Source: Manihot esculenta (Eukaryota > Streptophyta > Magnoliopsida > Malpighiales > Euphorbiaceae). From it: a DNA stretch of 64,000 nt. The stretch is taken from contig NC_035170.2 of the NCBI RefSeq assembly GCF_001659605.2, forward strand, positions 16,382,265 through 16,446,264, in the 5' to 3' direction. Of the stretch, positions 22,725 to 33,848 are shown piece after piece (within the stretch, counting starts at the first letter, position 1; each line of letters opens with the position of its first letter). The notes beneath the pieces were generated by a model. That model saw nothing but the letters and a program-made list of their open reading frames with translations. It made no database searches and was not told where the DNA came from. A program made the translations under genes and the position numbers.

Positions 22725-23525
22725 CTATTTCTGAAGGATTTCGCTCTCCTTTGGGCTCATCTTGTAATGAGGCAGATTCGGTAATTTGGATTCAGGAATG
22801 AGATCAATCTGATGTTGAATATCCCGCAAAGGTGGAAGCTTTGAAGGCTCCTCCACGACCCTAGAAAACTCTTCCAATAGCTCCTTGATGGATGGTGGTA
22901 AAGATGGTGTATCCTCCACTTCAACTTTTTCTCTCACCATTAAAGGCATTGTGCCTCCATATTTCTCAACTGTGCTTGATAACCTTTGCACTCCCATAGA
23001 AATAGCAACAACAGTTTTCCCTTCAGCTTTAGAATGTTTCGCAAAATCAGAAGGTAAAATAGTAATCTTCTTCCTATTCCATGTAAACATGTACAAATTC
23101 TCCTTTCCCTTATGCAAAGCATCAACATCAAACTTCCAAGGATGACCTAACAAAATTCATATCTACAATGTCACAATCAATAGATTCAGTATAAGATTTA
23201 CTGATAGAAATAGGCACACTGTAAATTCTATTGACTTCAATTGTTGGACCTTTTTTGATCCATCCAACTTTGTGTGGCGAAGGATAAGGCTGTGTAGGAC
23301 ATCACAATAAACAGATTCAGTGTAAGATTTACCGATAGAAATAGGCACACTGCAAATTCTGTTGACTTCAATTGTCGGACCTTTTTTGATCCACCCAACT
23401 TTATATGGCGAAGGGTGAGGCTGTGTAGGTAATTGCAGTTTCTCCACCAATTGCTTAGCTATTAGATTCTTACAACTGCAATTATCTATAATGCAAATCG
23501 CTTCTCCCACTCGACATTTCACTTA
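22725..23525 (-). pseudogene. Chromovirus protease and protease-RT linker
   Basis: The linker frame 22725-23153 has LGHPWKFDVDALHKGKENLY and PPLRDIQHQIDLIPESKLPN, typical of the stretch before RT. The protease piece 23163-23522 has [20 protein letters not shown] where an active enzyme would have D-S-G-S; the catalytic Asp remains but the Ser-Gly following it is changed. A 131-bp tandem duplication repeats the [20 protein letters not shown] segment. Confidence 0.82.
23168..23429. repeat. 131-bp tandem duplication in the chromovirus protease
   Basis: Units 23168-23298 and 23299-23429 match with scattered differences; the anchors TAGGCACAC and CTGTGTAGG recur exactly 131 bp apart. The copies have diverged, so the duplication is not recent. 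Confidence 0.87.
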
Positions 23526-24640
23526 GAAAATCTTCCTCCTTTGCGTCTCGTCCTCCCCATCTTCAGAACCAGCAATAGACCCATCATCTTCATCCCCTTC
23601 CTCCTCAGATTCAACTACATCCTCAACCACATTAACCTATTGACGATCATTATTCACTCCTCTGTGTTCTAGACAATTATTTGATCGATGCCCAGATTAC
23701 CTACAGCGATAACATGTATCTGATTGATTTCTGATAATGATTGATTTTGCCTCCTTTATTTGCTATATTGATGACTGGCTTTTCCTTAATGTCTCTTGTT
23801 TCTTCCATAGTAGTTTGAGGATTCCATAATTTATAGCCCTAGAAGGCTACTTGTATAATTACCTCTATATTGCTGATTTCCTATCAAACCATAATTTATG
23901 TAATTAAAATTCCAATTAGACTGATGTCGAGGTTGCCATTCAACACGTTCTTCCACTCTTTTCACCATCTAAATGGCATCTACCAGAGTGAAAATCGTAG
24001 CTGCTCTCATCATACAGCGAATTTCGTGATTCAGTCCTCTCTAATAATAAGCGTGATCACTCTTCTGTATATTCATCCACCCTTTGACTCTCTTGAATAC
24101 AATCATGATACCAGTTATATAAAATCTGAGCGTGATCACTAGGCAAAGAATCGCTATCCAATCATCTGTTTCATCAACATCCAATTTCGTATAGGTTCAA
24201 GCCTCCTGCGATAGCATTCATTTTGAACTGAATTCCACCATGCTACTGCACCACCCTTTAATTTATAAGCCACAATTGGAACTTTTCGACTCTCTTTCAT
24301 ATTCATAACTTCGAAAAATCGATCAACTTTCGCTAATCAATCAAGGACAGATTCTACATCCAATGAACCAAAAAAGTTTTGAAGGTATATCTTTATATTG
24401 TAACCTTCATTATAATCCTATTGGGGATAGGATTTGCAACCACAAGATTTGCGACCACAAGATTTGCGACCACAAGATTTGCGACTACAGGATTTTGAAA
24501 TGGCTGTGGGTGTTAGGCTGTGGCAAATTGGTTGTTACTCCGTTATAGGATTAGTTGTTCGATCATCTCCCTCAATTCTGCCAAGGATGGCTCAATTGCA
24601 GCGAGTCGGGCCTTTTGGTTGTCGACCATGGATGAACATC
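23526..24640 (-). pseudogene. Chromovirus gag, degenerate
   Basis: The capsid part includes PIVAYKLKGGAVAWWNS near 24225-24275. An acidic stretch follows the zinc knuckle. The knuckle (23673-23714) reads C-Y-R-C, then a TAG stop, then SGH and NNC, so its spacing C-X2-C-X4-H-X4-C is kept. Near the primer site (24430-24491) a 15-bp unit is repeated about four times. Confidence 0.75.
24430..24491. repeat. 15-bp tandem repeat, four copies
   Basis: Units close to AGATTTGCGACCACA repeated head to tail. The apparent protein repeats in the plus-strand frames here simply reflect this repeat. Confidence 0.88.
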
Positions 24641-24652
24641 GCTTTGATACCA
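24641..24652 (-). promoter_or_regulatory. Primer-binding site (initiator tRNA-Met type)
   Basis: The minus strand reads TGGTATCAAAGC, one change from TGGTATCAGAGC used by many plant chromoviruses. It lies two bases from the LTR edge at 24655. Confidence 0.83.
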
Positions 24653-24654
24653 GC

Positions 24655-25073
24655 TGAAACATGACTATTTAGACTCTGTCAGAAATTTTAACCAATATCA
24701 TTTGATTAAGATAAAATTCAGAAAAAAATGCTACAAGCTGAAATTTCTTATAGAATTCTCCAAAATTCAAAAGTGTTACAAACAATCAAGAAAAAAACTA
24801 TTTATAATAGTAAAATCCTAATGCGAAAAAAATACGAAAAATAATTTAAAAATAATTAAAATGCAAAATTGACCTCTAAAGGATATAATTTGGGTCTTAA
24901 ACTTTATGACAGATTTATAACTCTTGTCGCCTTTTTTAAAGTCGTCCGTTTCGAAATTTCTTTTTCGGAAAACTATTGTGGGCCTCCAACGGATATCATT
25001 AAGTTAGATCCTTTTCTTCATCACTTGAATCCGGTCCAAATTTTTTATAAAATCTAAGATTACTTACTTCGCA
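24655..25073 (-). repeat. 5' LTR of the decayed chromovirus
   Basis: 419 bp, left edge TGAAACATGACTATTTAG next to the primer site, right edge ACTTACTTCGCA. It matches 19875-20266 and 31313-31721. Confidence 0.85.
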
Positions 25074-26123
25074 TAACTTTTACAATACTAAAAAAAATCT
25101 AAACTTTAGCCATAAAATTTTGGACGGATTTAAATTTTTTAAAAAGATATTTCAAGAAGCAAGAGAAATTTTGATACATAGTTGCGAAGTAAATTCAAGA
25201 TCAGATGGATTAAAAATCTCCCAATCTCTCTATGTGGACTCTCTCCCATCCTTACTTCCCAATCTCCCTTATGGCATGCATCCTTACTTGTCAATCTCCC
25301 TTTTGTTCATGCCATCGCCATCAACATCGCTGTCGTCACCGACCATGAATAATACCAAGTCAGTGTTCTCTTTTCCCCTTGAATTTTCAGTGGGGCCAGA
25401 AGAGCAGATTTTGTGTTACAACTACGCGCTATTGCTATAATCAATTTTTCTTTTTCATCATAACAGCTATACACAATTTATTGAAATCTTTCTTTGTATT
25501 TTAGTTCAAGAGTTCAATTTCTTTTTGTTTGAAGAATTTTTAATGCTAATTATTATTATTATTATTATAATAATACAGGTGTACCACTGCATAAATATAT
25601 TTAAGATAATGACGATAAATTATTACTTTACATAATTTAAATTATAGCTATATGTCAAAAATAATGATTTAAGACTCGCTACATCTACTTCTGCCGCTAA
25701 ACATAAGGTAAGAGTTTTATATTTTTTAGCGGCAAATAAAAAATGCGATTTAAATTATGATTTTACTAATACAAAATAAACTTTTTATAAAAATATATTA
25801 TTACATATAATACAAAAAATATTTTTTTTTATACAATTTTAAATTATTACTAAATTGTTATTTTTAATTAAAGTAATAATTTTATAACTGTTGTTGCGGT
25901 TACCTAAACTCTAAAATGTAGTAGTTAGTAAAGTCTCTTGAATTTTTATTTGAGTATTGTTAAAAAAAATAATTATTTTGTTAACTTAAACTATTCATAT
26001 TTTACAATTTACAAATGAATTGATTTTTCGTAATCAATCCTATTAAAAAAATATATGATTTAACATAAATGAAAAATAATTTTAAAAAATATATAAATAT
26101 AATATTTTTTAAAAAAATTAATA

Positions 26124-26245
26124 ATTGATATCCAGTTTAAGAGCCAAACTTTATATCATACTAAATATTAAAATTAAATGATTAATTGACATCCAGTTTA
26201 AGAGCCAAACTTTATATCATACTAAAAATAAAAATGAAGTTTTTT
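26124..26245. repeat. 61-bp tandem duplication
   Basis: ATATCCAGTTTAAGAGCCAA and its surroundings recur with ACATCCAG 61 bp later, with only a few differences. Confidence 0.88.
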
Positions 26246-26449
26246 TTTTTAAAAAAAATAGTAAAAATAAATATGAGATCTCTCATTTTTTTTAAATTTA
26301 TTAGTTTATTCATATTTTAAAATTACTTAATTAAAATATTTATATATAATGTCATAAAATTTTACACATTTATTCATATAATTTTAGAATTATATCCATC
26401 TATTTTGACTGATCTTTTATTAGTTTTATTAGAGTTTTTATGTTTAAAT

Positions 26450-27680
26450 TATGATTTTTAGTTTTATTCTATTACTTTATATTTTTATCTTACTTATAGT
26501 GTTTACATAGGTCAAAATAAGTTAAAGAATAAAAGAGATATCTTGGAGAGAAATCCAAAAAGATTTGAAGGGATTCAGAAGAAATAAACAAAAATATGGG
26601 GCTACCTCATGTTTTTGTCTCCACCTCATGTTTTTGCATTTTGTCCCGTATTTTTTTTGGACTAAAAATTTTTTAGGCAAAATCATTCGGTAAACAAGAC
26701 GGGGTAGACCGGTGTTTTTATGGTCTATCCCTTGTTTTGCTCTTTTCCATACTCTTCACCTCATATCTTTTGTGTTTTCTACTAGGGCCGTAAATTAGGA
26801 ATCTAAAAAAAATATAAATATCTCAAAAGAGTATAAATACATTATAATTGAGAGACTAAATGATTTTTTGTCCATTTCAACATGTATATATATACACACG
26901 GTGGAAATCGCAAAAGATTCAAAAAGTAAAATTTAAAAGATCTAGAAGGAGAAATCCATACATTTAGAGTTTTTTTTCTCTCATTTTTTTGACTTGTTGT
27001 TCATAATTATTTTAGGATGATTTTGAATGACTTCTTAATATAATTTATTGTTAAATTATTAAACATGAGCAACTAAATTCTTTTGTTAAGAAACTTGATG
27101 TAACTTGAATTATTTATTTTCTTTAATTTATTTGAGTTGATTGTCTTTACCAATCTATTATTCAATTTTTGAGATTAATATTTTTAATATTTAGAGTACT
27201 TGAATTTGTGGAATATTTTAGGACTGAATTGAAAATTAAGTATGATAGGAATATTAAATAGATTGGGATGTGAAGTCTTAGATAAAATAATCACGGTATT
27301 TATGAAATTAATTAGAAAATTATTAAATTATTAGAAGATAGGTGATAATATTTAGTTAATTAATTTGGTATTAATTGAGAGAGAATCAATTAATCTACAT
27401 TTGGTGATTAAAATTGAATTGTTAACCAAATAAATTAATTGAATTATATTCAAGTGAAATTAAGATGCTTTAATACTTAATATTAATTGTTTTACCAATG
27501 CTATTTTGTTGAGTGTTTAGTTTTATTTAAAATTTATGATCATCCTTTACAAATTTAATAGTTTAAATAATAATTTGATTTATAAATATTTTGATATTTA
27601 ATTTTCAGTCCCAATACTCTACCATCTTTTTATTATTTGAGACGATTTTATACGCGTGTGGATATAATAAAACGTATTGT
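26450..27680 (+). repeat. Possible very old gypsy LTR
   Basis: Inferred only from layout: TATA-like sequences near 26805-26850, followed by about 800 bp of AT-rich DNA, then CAGTCCCAATACTCTACC and ATTTGAGACGATTTTATACG near 27608-27655. No partner LTR, primer site or target duplication is visible. Confidence 0.3.
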
Positions 27681-29224
27681 GAATATATTTTATAAAATTA
27701 AATTCTATAATTTTTTTAAAAAATATTAATTAATTTATTTTAACATATTTAAATTTACAAAAGTAAAAAATATGTATTCTGTCTAATAACAAAATAATTT
27801 ATAATTAGCATCATGATGGCTTGTTTAATAAAGAAAAAGTACAAAATATGTATTCTGTCTAGTAACAAAATAAAACATAACAAAAAAGTACATAAATCAT
27901 AATCGACATTTTCTATAGTATTTTTTAGCTGTTAGTAAGAAAATTAATTCATAAAAAGTTTATTTTAAGGGTTGAGAGTAAAGATTTAATGCGTTGAATA
28001 AAAATTAAATTTAATTGTTAATAGTTTAACAGTGTATAGAGGCTTTTTTATATTAATTATTTTTTTTAAAATAATAACTGATATTATTGTAACAAATATT
28101 AATTAAAAGATTTTGACACTAGAGATATAAAATAAATAGAAATAAATTCTTATACAATAAAAATTAGATTTTTTCGTTTCAGTGTTTAACATATTTTCAT
28201 AATTGGGTTAAAACTAATATTAAAAATTAAATTTAATAAAGTTACTATATGCTTAAATTTAAAAAATAAATTTGAGGAAAAAAATAACTATTAAAATTAA
28301 TATTTTTTAAATTATAAAAGAGATTAAAAAAATAATTTATAATATAGTCCTAAAGTTTAATAAAATCTATAACTTATTCTTTATTTGTTTAATAGTAAAT
28401 AATTTAATTCTTAAATTCTTTTACTTTATTAATAAAATAATCACTCTATTAATTTTATTATTAATCAATTATTAATTAAATAAATTATATCAAATTAAAA
28501 CGACTAAATTATTGTAAATATTCAAATCATAAGAATAAAATTCTTAAAAATTATTAAAATTAAAAGGATCAAAGTATTATAAAAAATATAACTTAAAAAA
28601 TTAAATTACTATAATTTAATAATAAATTTTAACAGAATAATTATTTTATTAACTGAATAAAATTTTAAAAAATTTATTATTTATGAAAATTAAATTACGA
28701 ATTTTAATAAATAATAATATTATAAATTAATCCCAAAAGACAAAAAATTGTTCTAGAAGAAGAGAAAAGAACAAAAAGAAAAACAAAATTTAAACAAAAT
28801 TTATTAGGACTTCTAGAGAAAGACAAAGGGGTTTGCAACATTAGCCGAAGGGCATCTGCATCCAAACATAGAGCCAAAAACAATTTAAATCTGGCTTCTT
28901 GGATTTAATCTATATGTATTCATCTCCATTAAGATTTGATTTTATATATTAATAAGTGTACGACTTATTTTTGGCCCCACATTCTAAATGTAAAGTCATC
29001 TCTTAGCTGAATTTTTATGCTCTGTCTTATTTCATTTTTCCTTAAGCATTAGTTAATTTAGTTGGTATGTGTCGTGGGACATGAAAAGGAAAGAATAATT
29101 AAAGCGATAAACCATTCTTATGATATGTGCTTACGTTAATGGATTTATAATCCATTTGGAAGAGTTAGAAAAAAAAAATTAAGATAAAATAAATTAGGTG
29201 AAATTATATATATATAATTGATGT

Positions 29225-29647
29225 TAGGATCGTAAATGAATCAAGATTTTTATGCGCTATTTAAAATCTAATTTGATAAAATTTCGATCGATCTCAGTTT
29301 GTCTTTTAAACAAGTTAAATTTAAGTTTAATTTTTAGACTCGTTTAGCAAATGAGTCAAGATTGAACTCTATAATATGCAATTTGTCAAGTTTCATGATC
29401 TCAATACTTTAAGTTCATGAGCATACTTGCGTATTGATTTATTACCTAGGTTTTGAACGGATTTATTAAGCAAACTAAGCTCAATATCATTGAAAAATTA
29501 AGTTCAAGCTCGACCTTATATAAGCTTTTATAAGCTAAGTTGAGCTTTTTAAAGCTCAACTCTACTTAGTTCGGGTACACTCCTTGAACTCACAAATATT
29601 CGGCTCATTAATGTTTAACAACTTGTTTTTATAAGTTTATGAACTCG

Positions 29648-29679
<32 letters not shown>

Positions 29680-29958
29680 GATAGATAGAGTTATGTAATA
29701 AGAATTTTTTAATTTTATTAATTTTAAATTAAAACTTATTATAGTCATAAATAAATTAAATTATTCGTGAACTATTCAATATTAGGTTTAATAAAAACTC
29801 GATTCATCTTAAATAATTTACTAAATAAATCAAGTATAAACTTATTAATAGTTGGCTCAAATTTGAAATGAACAAGCTCGAGCTCAAAAAATTTTGAAGA
29901 ACTAAATTTAAACTATTCAAAGTTTGGTTCTCCTCTACTCGATTTGTTTATACCCCTA
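29225..29958. mobile_element. hAT-like MITE
   Basis: 734 bp with terminal inverted repeats TAGGATCGTAAATGAATC (left) and TAGGGGTATAAACAAATC (right, inverted). The flanks ATTGATGT (29217-29224) and ATTAATGT (29959-29966) form an 8-bp target duplication with one change, the length expected for hAT elements. Internally it has AAGCTCGA-type repeats in both orientations, common in such elements, and no transposase. Confidence 0.8.
29651..29690. repeat. (TA)n / (GATA)n microsatellite
   Basis: A run of about 14 TA units followed by about three GATA units, inside the hAT-like MITE. Confidence 0.9.
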
Positions 29959-30199
29959 ATTAATGTATTATATGTGAGTGCACAAATTGCTCATATATAT
30001 AAAAAGTTTTTGTGTGAGTACTAAACTATGATTATAGTAATTATTTAAACTAATGATAAACTTGTAACATAACTAAATTAATTTTAGCAATTTAAACATA
30101 AACATATATTAAGTTATGAGCAAAGTAAATAAATATGTCATCTTCACTCAATTAGCAATAGCAATAAACTAGAACATGTCAAATTAATTGGTGAAGATA

Positions 30200-31250
30200 A
30201 AGGGGCTGACTATGGTGTTGATGAAATATTTGGGTGAAGATGGATGTGAACTATGAGTGAGCAGTGCCTGTTTTAGTTGACATGTGTGGTATAAGTAGCA
30301 GAACATAAGCTTCTTATTGATCTTTTCTGTAAGAAAATATATGTCCTTTAAAAATGACATTTTTGAAAACCACAAATCTCTTTTATATCAAAATCGTAAT
30401 GTATATAACATTTGTATTCAATAGGGTAACCTAGGAATATGCATCTATATGCTCTTATATCAAACTTTGCTTTTTCTTGGATAAATAGTAGTGGCATAGT
30501 ACAAGTGCCAAAAGATCTTAGTATGGAGTAATATTCGCAACAAGAAAAGTAAAAAGTAGCAACAAAATTTGTCAACTAAAATATAGAAAATATAATTGGT
30601 GAAGTAAATTATTGACCATTTACAGATCATTTAAAATACCAACCATTGAATTACTGATGAAATATTGTAGTTATTTTCTCCCTTTTTTGTAGTGATTATT
30701 TTTTTTATTTTTTATCATTGAGAACTTCTAATTGACTTTAGCATTCAAGGACTTCTGTGAGAAGTCTATTGATTATACATGTTGCTGCAAATTCTTGCCA
30801 AAATTTCTTAAGAAGATTTGACTGAAACATAAAAGATCTAGCAATTTGCAACAACTGCTTGTTCTTTCTTTACACTCTTCTATTCTACTGTGATAATGCT
30901 ATATACTTTTATCTTGGAAAAATTGTTTACATGTATTATTGATAAACTTTATGCGATTGTCATTTCTAATTGTTTTTATAAATACATTGTATCTGTCTGT
31001 TACCATGTTAATAAAGATGGATAATACAACAGAGGTTTGAGTTTATCATTAAGTAAGTAGGTCCTTATGATCTTACGATAATCATAAACAATGTCAACAT
31101 AAAATTGGCTCCAAATATAGAGTATTCTCTATAAGGTTTTCACAAATCAACATGTATTCTCATGAACAATTCTTTTGAATTGCTAGAACTAGCATGAAAC
31201 AATAGTCTCCACTGCTTTGATACATTACAAATATCACCCAATCATGTAAC
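30200..31250 (-). pseudogene. Ty1/copia integrase fragment
   Basis: On the minus strand, from the N-terminal side: remains of the zinc-binding/linker region near 31250-31150, then a GPYREYSIFGANFMLTLF stretch near 31090-31150. An open stretch follows with QLLQIARSFMFQSNLLKKFW and QEFAATCIINRLLTEVLEC (about 30740-30855). The last part, LRSFGTCTMPLLFIQEKAKF and CIFLGYPIEYKCY, lies at 30384-30520. These are hallmarks of copia integrases. No RT or LTR is attached. The right side abuts the solo LTR at 31313. Confidence 0.82.
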
Positions 31251-31312
31251 TTGGGTAGTTACATTCCTGAACAATATAAGGAATATGGTCCATGGTGGTT
31301 TGTGAAACTTGT

Positions 31313-31721
31313 TGATAAAGGACTAATTAGACTCCGTCAGAAGTTTGAACCAATATCATTTGGTTAAAACGATATAAGAGAAAAGATAGGCTGAAAGATG
31401 AACAGTCTTATTGAAATTCTTCAAAGATTGCAAAGTGAGTTTCTAATAGTTAAGAGAGGATATTTATAATAGAAAAAAAATCCTAATATGCAAAATTAAT
31501 AAAATATCCAAAAAATAATTAAAATGCAAAATTGATCCCCCAAATGATGAAATTTCCATATTAAACTTTGTGACAGACCTAAGGCCTTTATCACGCTTTT
31601 GAAAGTCATGCGTCTTGAAATTCTCTTTCCGAAAAACTATCGTGGGTCTCTTTCGGACGTCGACAGTAAAGGTTAGGTCCGGTCCAAGTCTGTCATAAAA
31701 TCCAAAACTAGTTGCTCCATG
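31313..31721 (-). mobile_element. Solo LTR of the decayed-chromovirus family
   Basis: About 409 bp aligning over its length to 19875-20266 and 24655-25073, including GACTCCGTCAGAAG, the CGAAAAACTATCGTGGG block and the CCGGTCCAAGTCTGTCATAAAATCC block. It lacks any internal sequence. I could not find a clean target duplication; edges are approximate. Confidence 0.75.
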
Positions 31722-33489
31722 TCACTTATCCAACCGTTAGTAGCAAAGTCAAGATTCTAATTTAAGGAGGGCAAAACCTAATATTCTCTTCATCCTATAA
31801 ATATATGTTTATTTCTTTTTTGTCTACTCTAAATTATAAGTCACTTTATTTTTTAAAATATAAATTTTATTTAATAATTTATCAATATGTATTAAAAAAT
31901 AAAATTTATTAATTTTAAAAATACTTTAATAATATAAGTTACTTAATTTTAATAACATAGTATTAGAAGTTCGTTTTATCACATAAATTATATTATATGC
32001 ATATTGTAAGAAAGGGCCAATGGGTATCATTCACCGGTTGTTAATAAATGCAATGTGATACATGATTCTAAATACATATTATAGCGGTCATTGCATGAGT
32101 GTGCTGAATACATTTTACAATTTAGTCAAAAGTTTAGTTTTACTCATTTCTTGAATACTTAATACAATCAGAATAATTTGTGAATTGCTTACTGCTAGTC
32201 TCCTCGATTTTTCAAATCTAATTCTACAGTTACCGACATAAATGAGAGACTAAAAGCATCTTTTAATATTGCTAAAACACTTCTATTGCTATCCTAAGAA
32301 TCCTTAGAACATCACTAAAAACACAAAAAAAGCACTGGAAAAGGCTAGATAGAGGGTTTTTGGTTATAGGGGTGTGCGGTTCCTTGAATTTTTTAGAACC
32401 AGAACCAAAACCAAATCTCAGTACAGTTATGGTATGGTTCTATGTGTTTTCGATTCCGATTAAGTTCTAGTATCGGTTCTTATTTCGATTCTAATTTCAA
32501 TACAATCCTCGATTTCTATAATAAAATTTAAATTTGAACGAAATAATTAAACACTTCTAACATAGTATTAATATTATTTATATTAAATTAACAAGTCTCA
32601 CATTTAAACTTTAAAATAATATCAAATATCCATACTATCATATAATATTTTCATCTAAAATATGTCAAGATAATAAATAATAAAAAAGACTAACAATTTT
32701 TAAACTCTTAAAAGAAGAAGAAAACTCCCAATAGAGATTCTAAAAACTTTGTTGCAATGTTTTTATAAGTAATAAACTCCAACTAAACAAATTTTTATCA
32801 TTCCTCTAATACGTTGCAAATTTATTTAATTTTCTTTATTTTTTATAATAAAATTATATAGTTTTATATAAAACTACGTAATATCTAAAGTTACATAGTT
32901 TAACTGAATATTTTTTTTAAATAGTCACAATTATTTTAATTTAATTTGTTTCTAATTTTATCAAATTATATTTTATTAATATATATAATCTAGTTAACAA
33001 TTACATATATAAAAAAGAAATAATAGCAATTACAGGTATATATACATATATATATATATATACATGTAATTGATTTTAATAATTTATGTTCTATTACTAT
33101 AAATTCTATTAATATAGAGATAATGTATAATATAACCTATTTAAATAGAATGATGTATAATTAACTAATTAAATTAGTTAAATTGTACTCTTATATACCT
33201 TTAATAATTAACTAGTGGCTAAAATATATAATAATTATATATATACATATAGCTACAAGTAACAATTATAAGTATATATATATATATATATATAATTATT
33301 TTAGTAATTTATATTCTATTAATATAATTATATTAATATTGAGGTATTATATATACATAATCTATTTAGATAGAATGAATTTTAATTAACTAATGAAATT
33401 AGTTAAATTATACCATTATAAATATTTAATAATTGACTAGTGACTAAAAAATATAACAATTCTATATTGTTATTACATATATAATAATG
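31722..33489. other. AT-rich spacer with one-sided MITE end and tandem repeat
   Basis: No coding potential. TAGGGGTGTGCGGTTCC starts at 32367 and is followed by GAACC/GGTTC-type inverted repeats (32390-32520), typical of one end of hAT-like MITEs; I found no partner end. A roughly 225-bp AT-rich unit is tandemly duplicated at 33020-33475, with embedded (TA)n runs at 33037-33062 and 33272-33293. Confidence 0.55.
33020..33475. repeat. About 225-bp AT-rich tandem duplication
   Basis: The block containing AACTAATTAAATTAGTTAAA (33163) recurs as AACTAATGAAATTAGTTAAA (33388), 225 bp apart. The TATATA run, ATTCTATTAATATA and TAATTAACTAGTGGCTAAA are also shared. Confidence 0.82.
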
Positions 33490-33848
33490 AAATATACCTC
33501 AAAGGGGCTAACCCATAAAGAACTTGATAACCGTCAGGTTTCGCACCCCTTCTGAGCCAGGTCGAGGTCCACAGGGACAGAACAGGCCTCAAGCTCGGAG
33601 CGCCCCTCGGTAGGCCTGACCAACTGCTTTAGCCCGGATTCTAGTACAAGCAACAGGCCGAGTTGTAAAACAACCCAAATCAGGAAAGCCGAAATTCGGC
33701 TATGTATTCTGACAAAAGGAAAGACAGCAGGCTCAGTCACTTCGCAGCCTAGGCCACTTGCGCGCCAAGGGGAATTAAATGGCCGCCTGACATGAAGAGG
33801 GTCTCTGTGGTATCTGTACGTATGGACTAGTACAACAGGAAAGGTGGT
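33490..33848 (+). repeat. Probable Tat-type LTR fragment
   Basis: This GC-richer island resembles the Tat LTR at about 50060-50537: GCCGCCTGACATGAAGAGGG followed by CTGTACGTA here, against GCTACCTGACAATGGGAAAGG followed by CTGTACGTA there. It is cut on the right by the Athila LTR at 33849. The 68-codon minus frame inside it is not a gene. Confidence 0.5.

Larger units (their letters stand above)
19875..25073 (-). mobile_element. Decayed chromovirus (Ty3/gypsy, CRM/Reina-like), both LTRs
   Basis: On the minus strand: 5' LTR (25073-24655), initiator-Met primer site (24652-24641), gag, protease, RT, RNase H, integrase, polypurine tract and 3' LTR (20266-19875). The order and the short LTRs of about 0.4 kb fit a chromovirus. 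RT motifs such as [18 protein letters not shown] and [16 protein letters not shown] point to the CRM/Reina side. I found no matching target duplication (GTTTT against TAACT). Stops and frame changes throughout make it inactive. Confidence 0.88.
25074..29216. other. AT-rich spacer with decayed repeats
   Basis: No coding frame of note; the 106-codon frame at 25120-25440 has no recognised domain. A 61-bp tandem duplication lies at 26124-26245. About 26450-27680 may be a very old LTR: it has TATA-like runs near 26805-26850 and ends with TTTGAGACGATTTTATACGC, reminiscent of the ends of some gypsy LTRs. The rest (27690-29216) is simple AT-rich sequence. Confidence 0.5.

Noticed and set aside
24430..24491. 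CRISPR-like short regular repeats
   Set aside because: The 15-bp units are directly adjacent without spacers and lie in a plant retrotransposon gag; this is a simple tandem repeat.
20197..25073. Endogenous pararetrovirus
   Set aside because: RT, RNase H and integrase are all present in gypsy order, with LTRs, an initiator-Met primer site and a polypurine tract. Pararetroviruses lack integrase and LTRs, and no movement-protein motif is visible.
25120..25440. 106-codon plus-strand frame next to the decayed chromovirus
   Set aside because: No recognised motif; Ser/Leu/Pro-rich stretch from a CTCTC/CCATC-rich sequence. Possibly a host exon, but no evidence for splicing or conservation.
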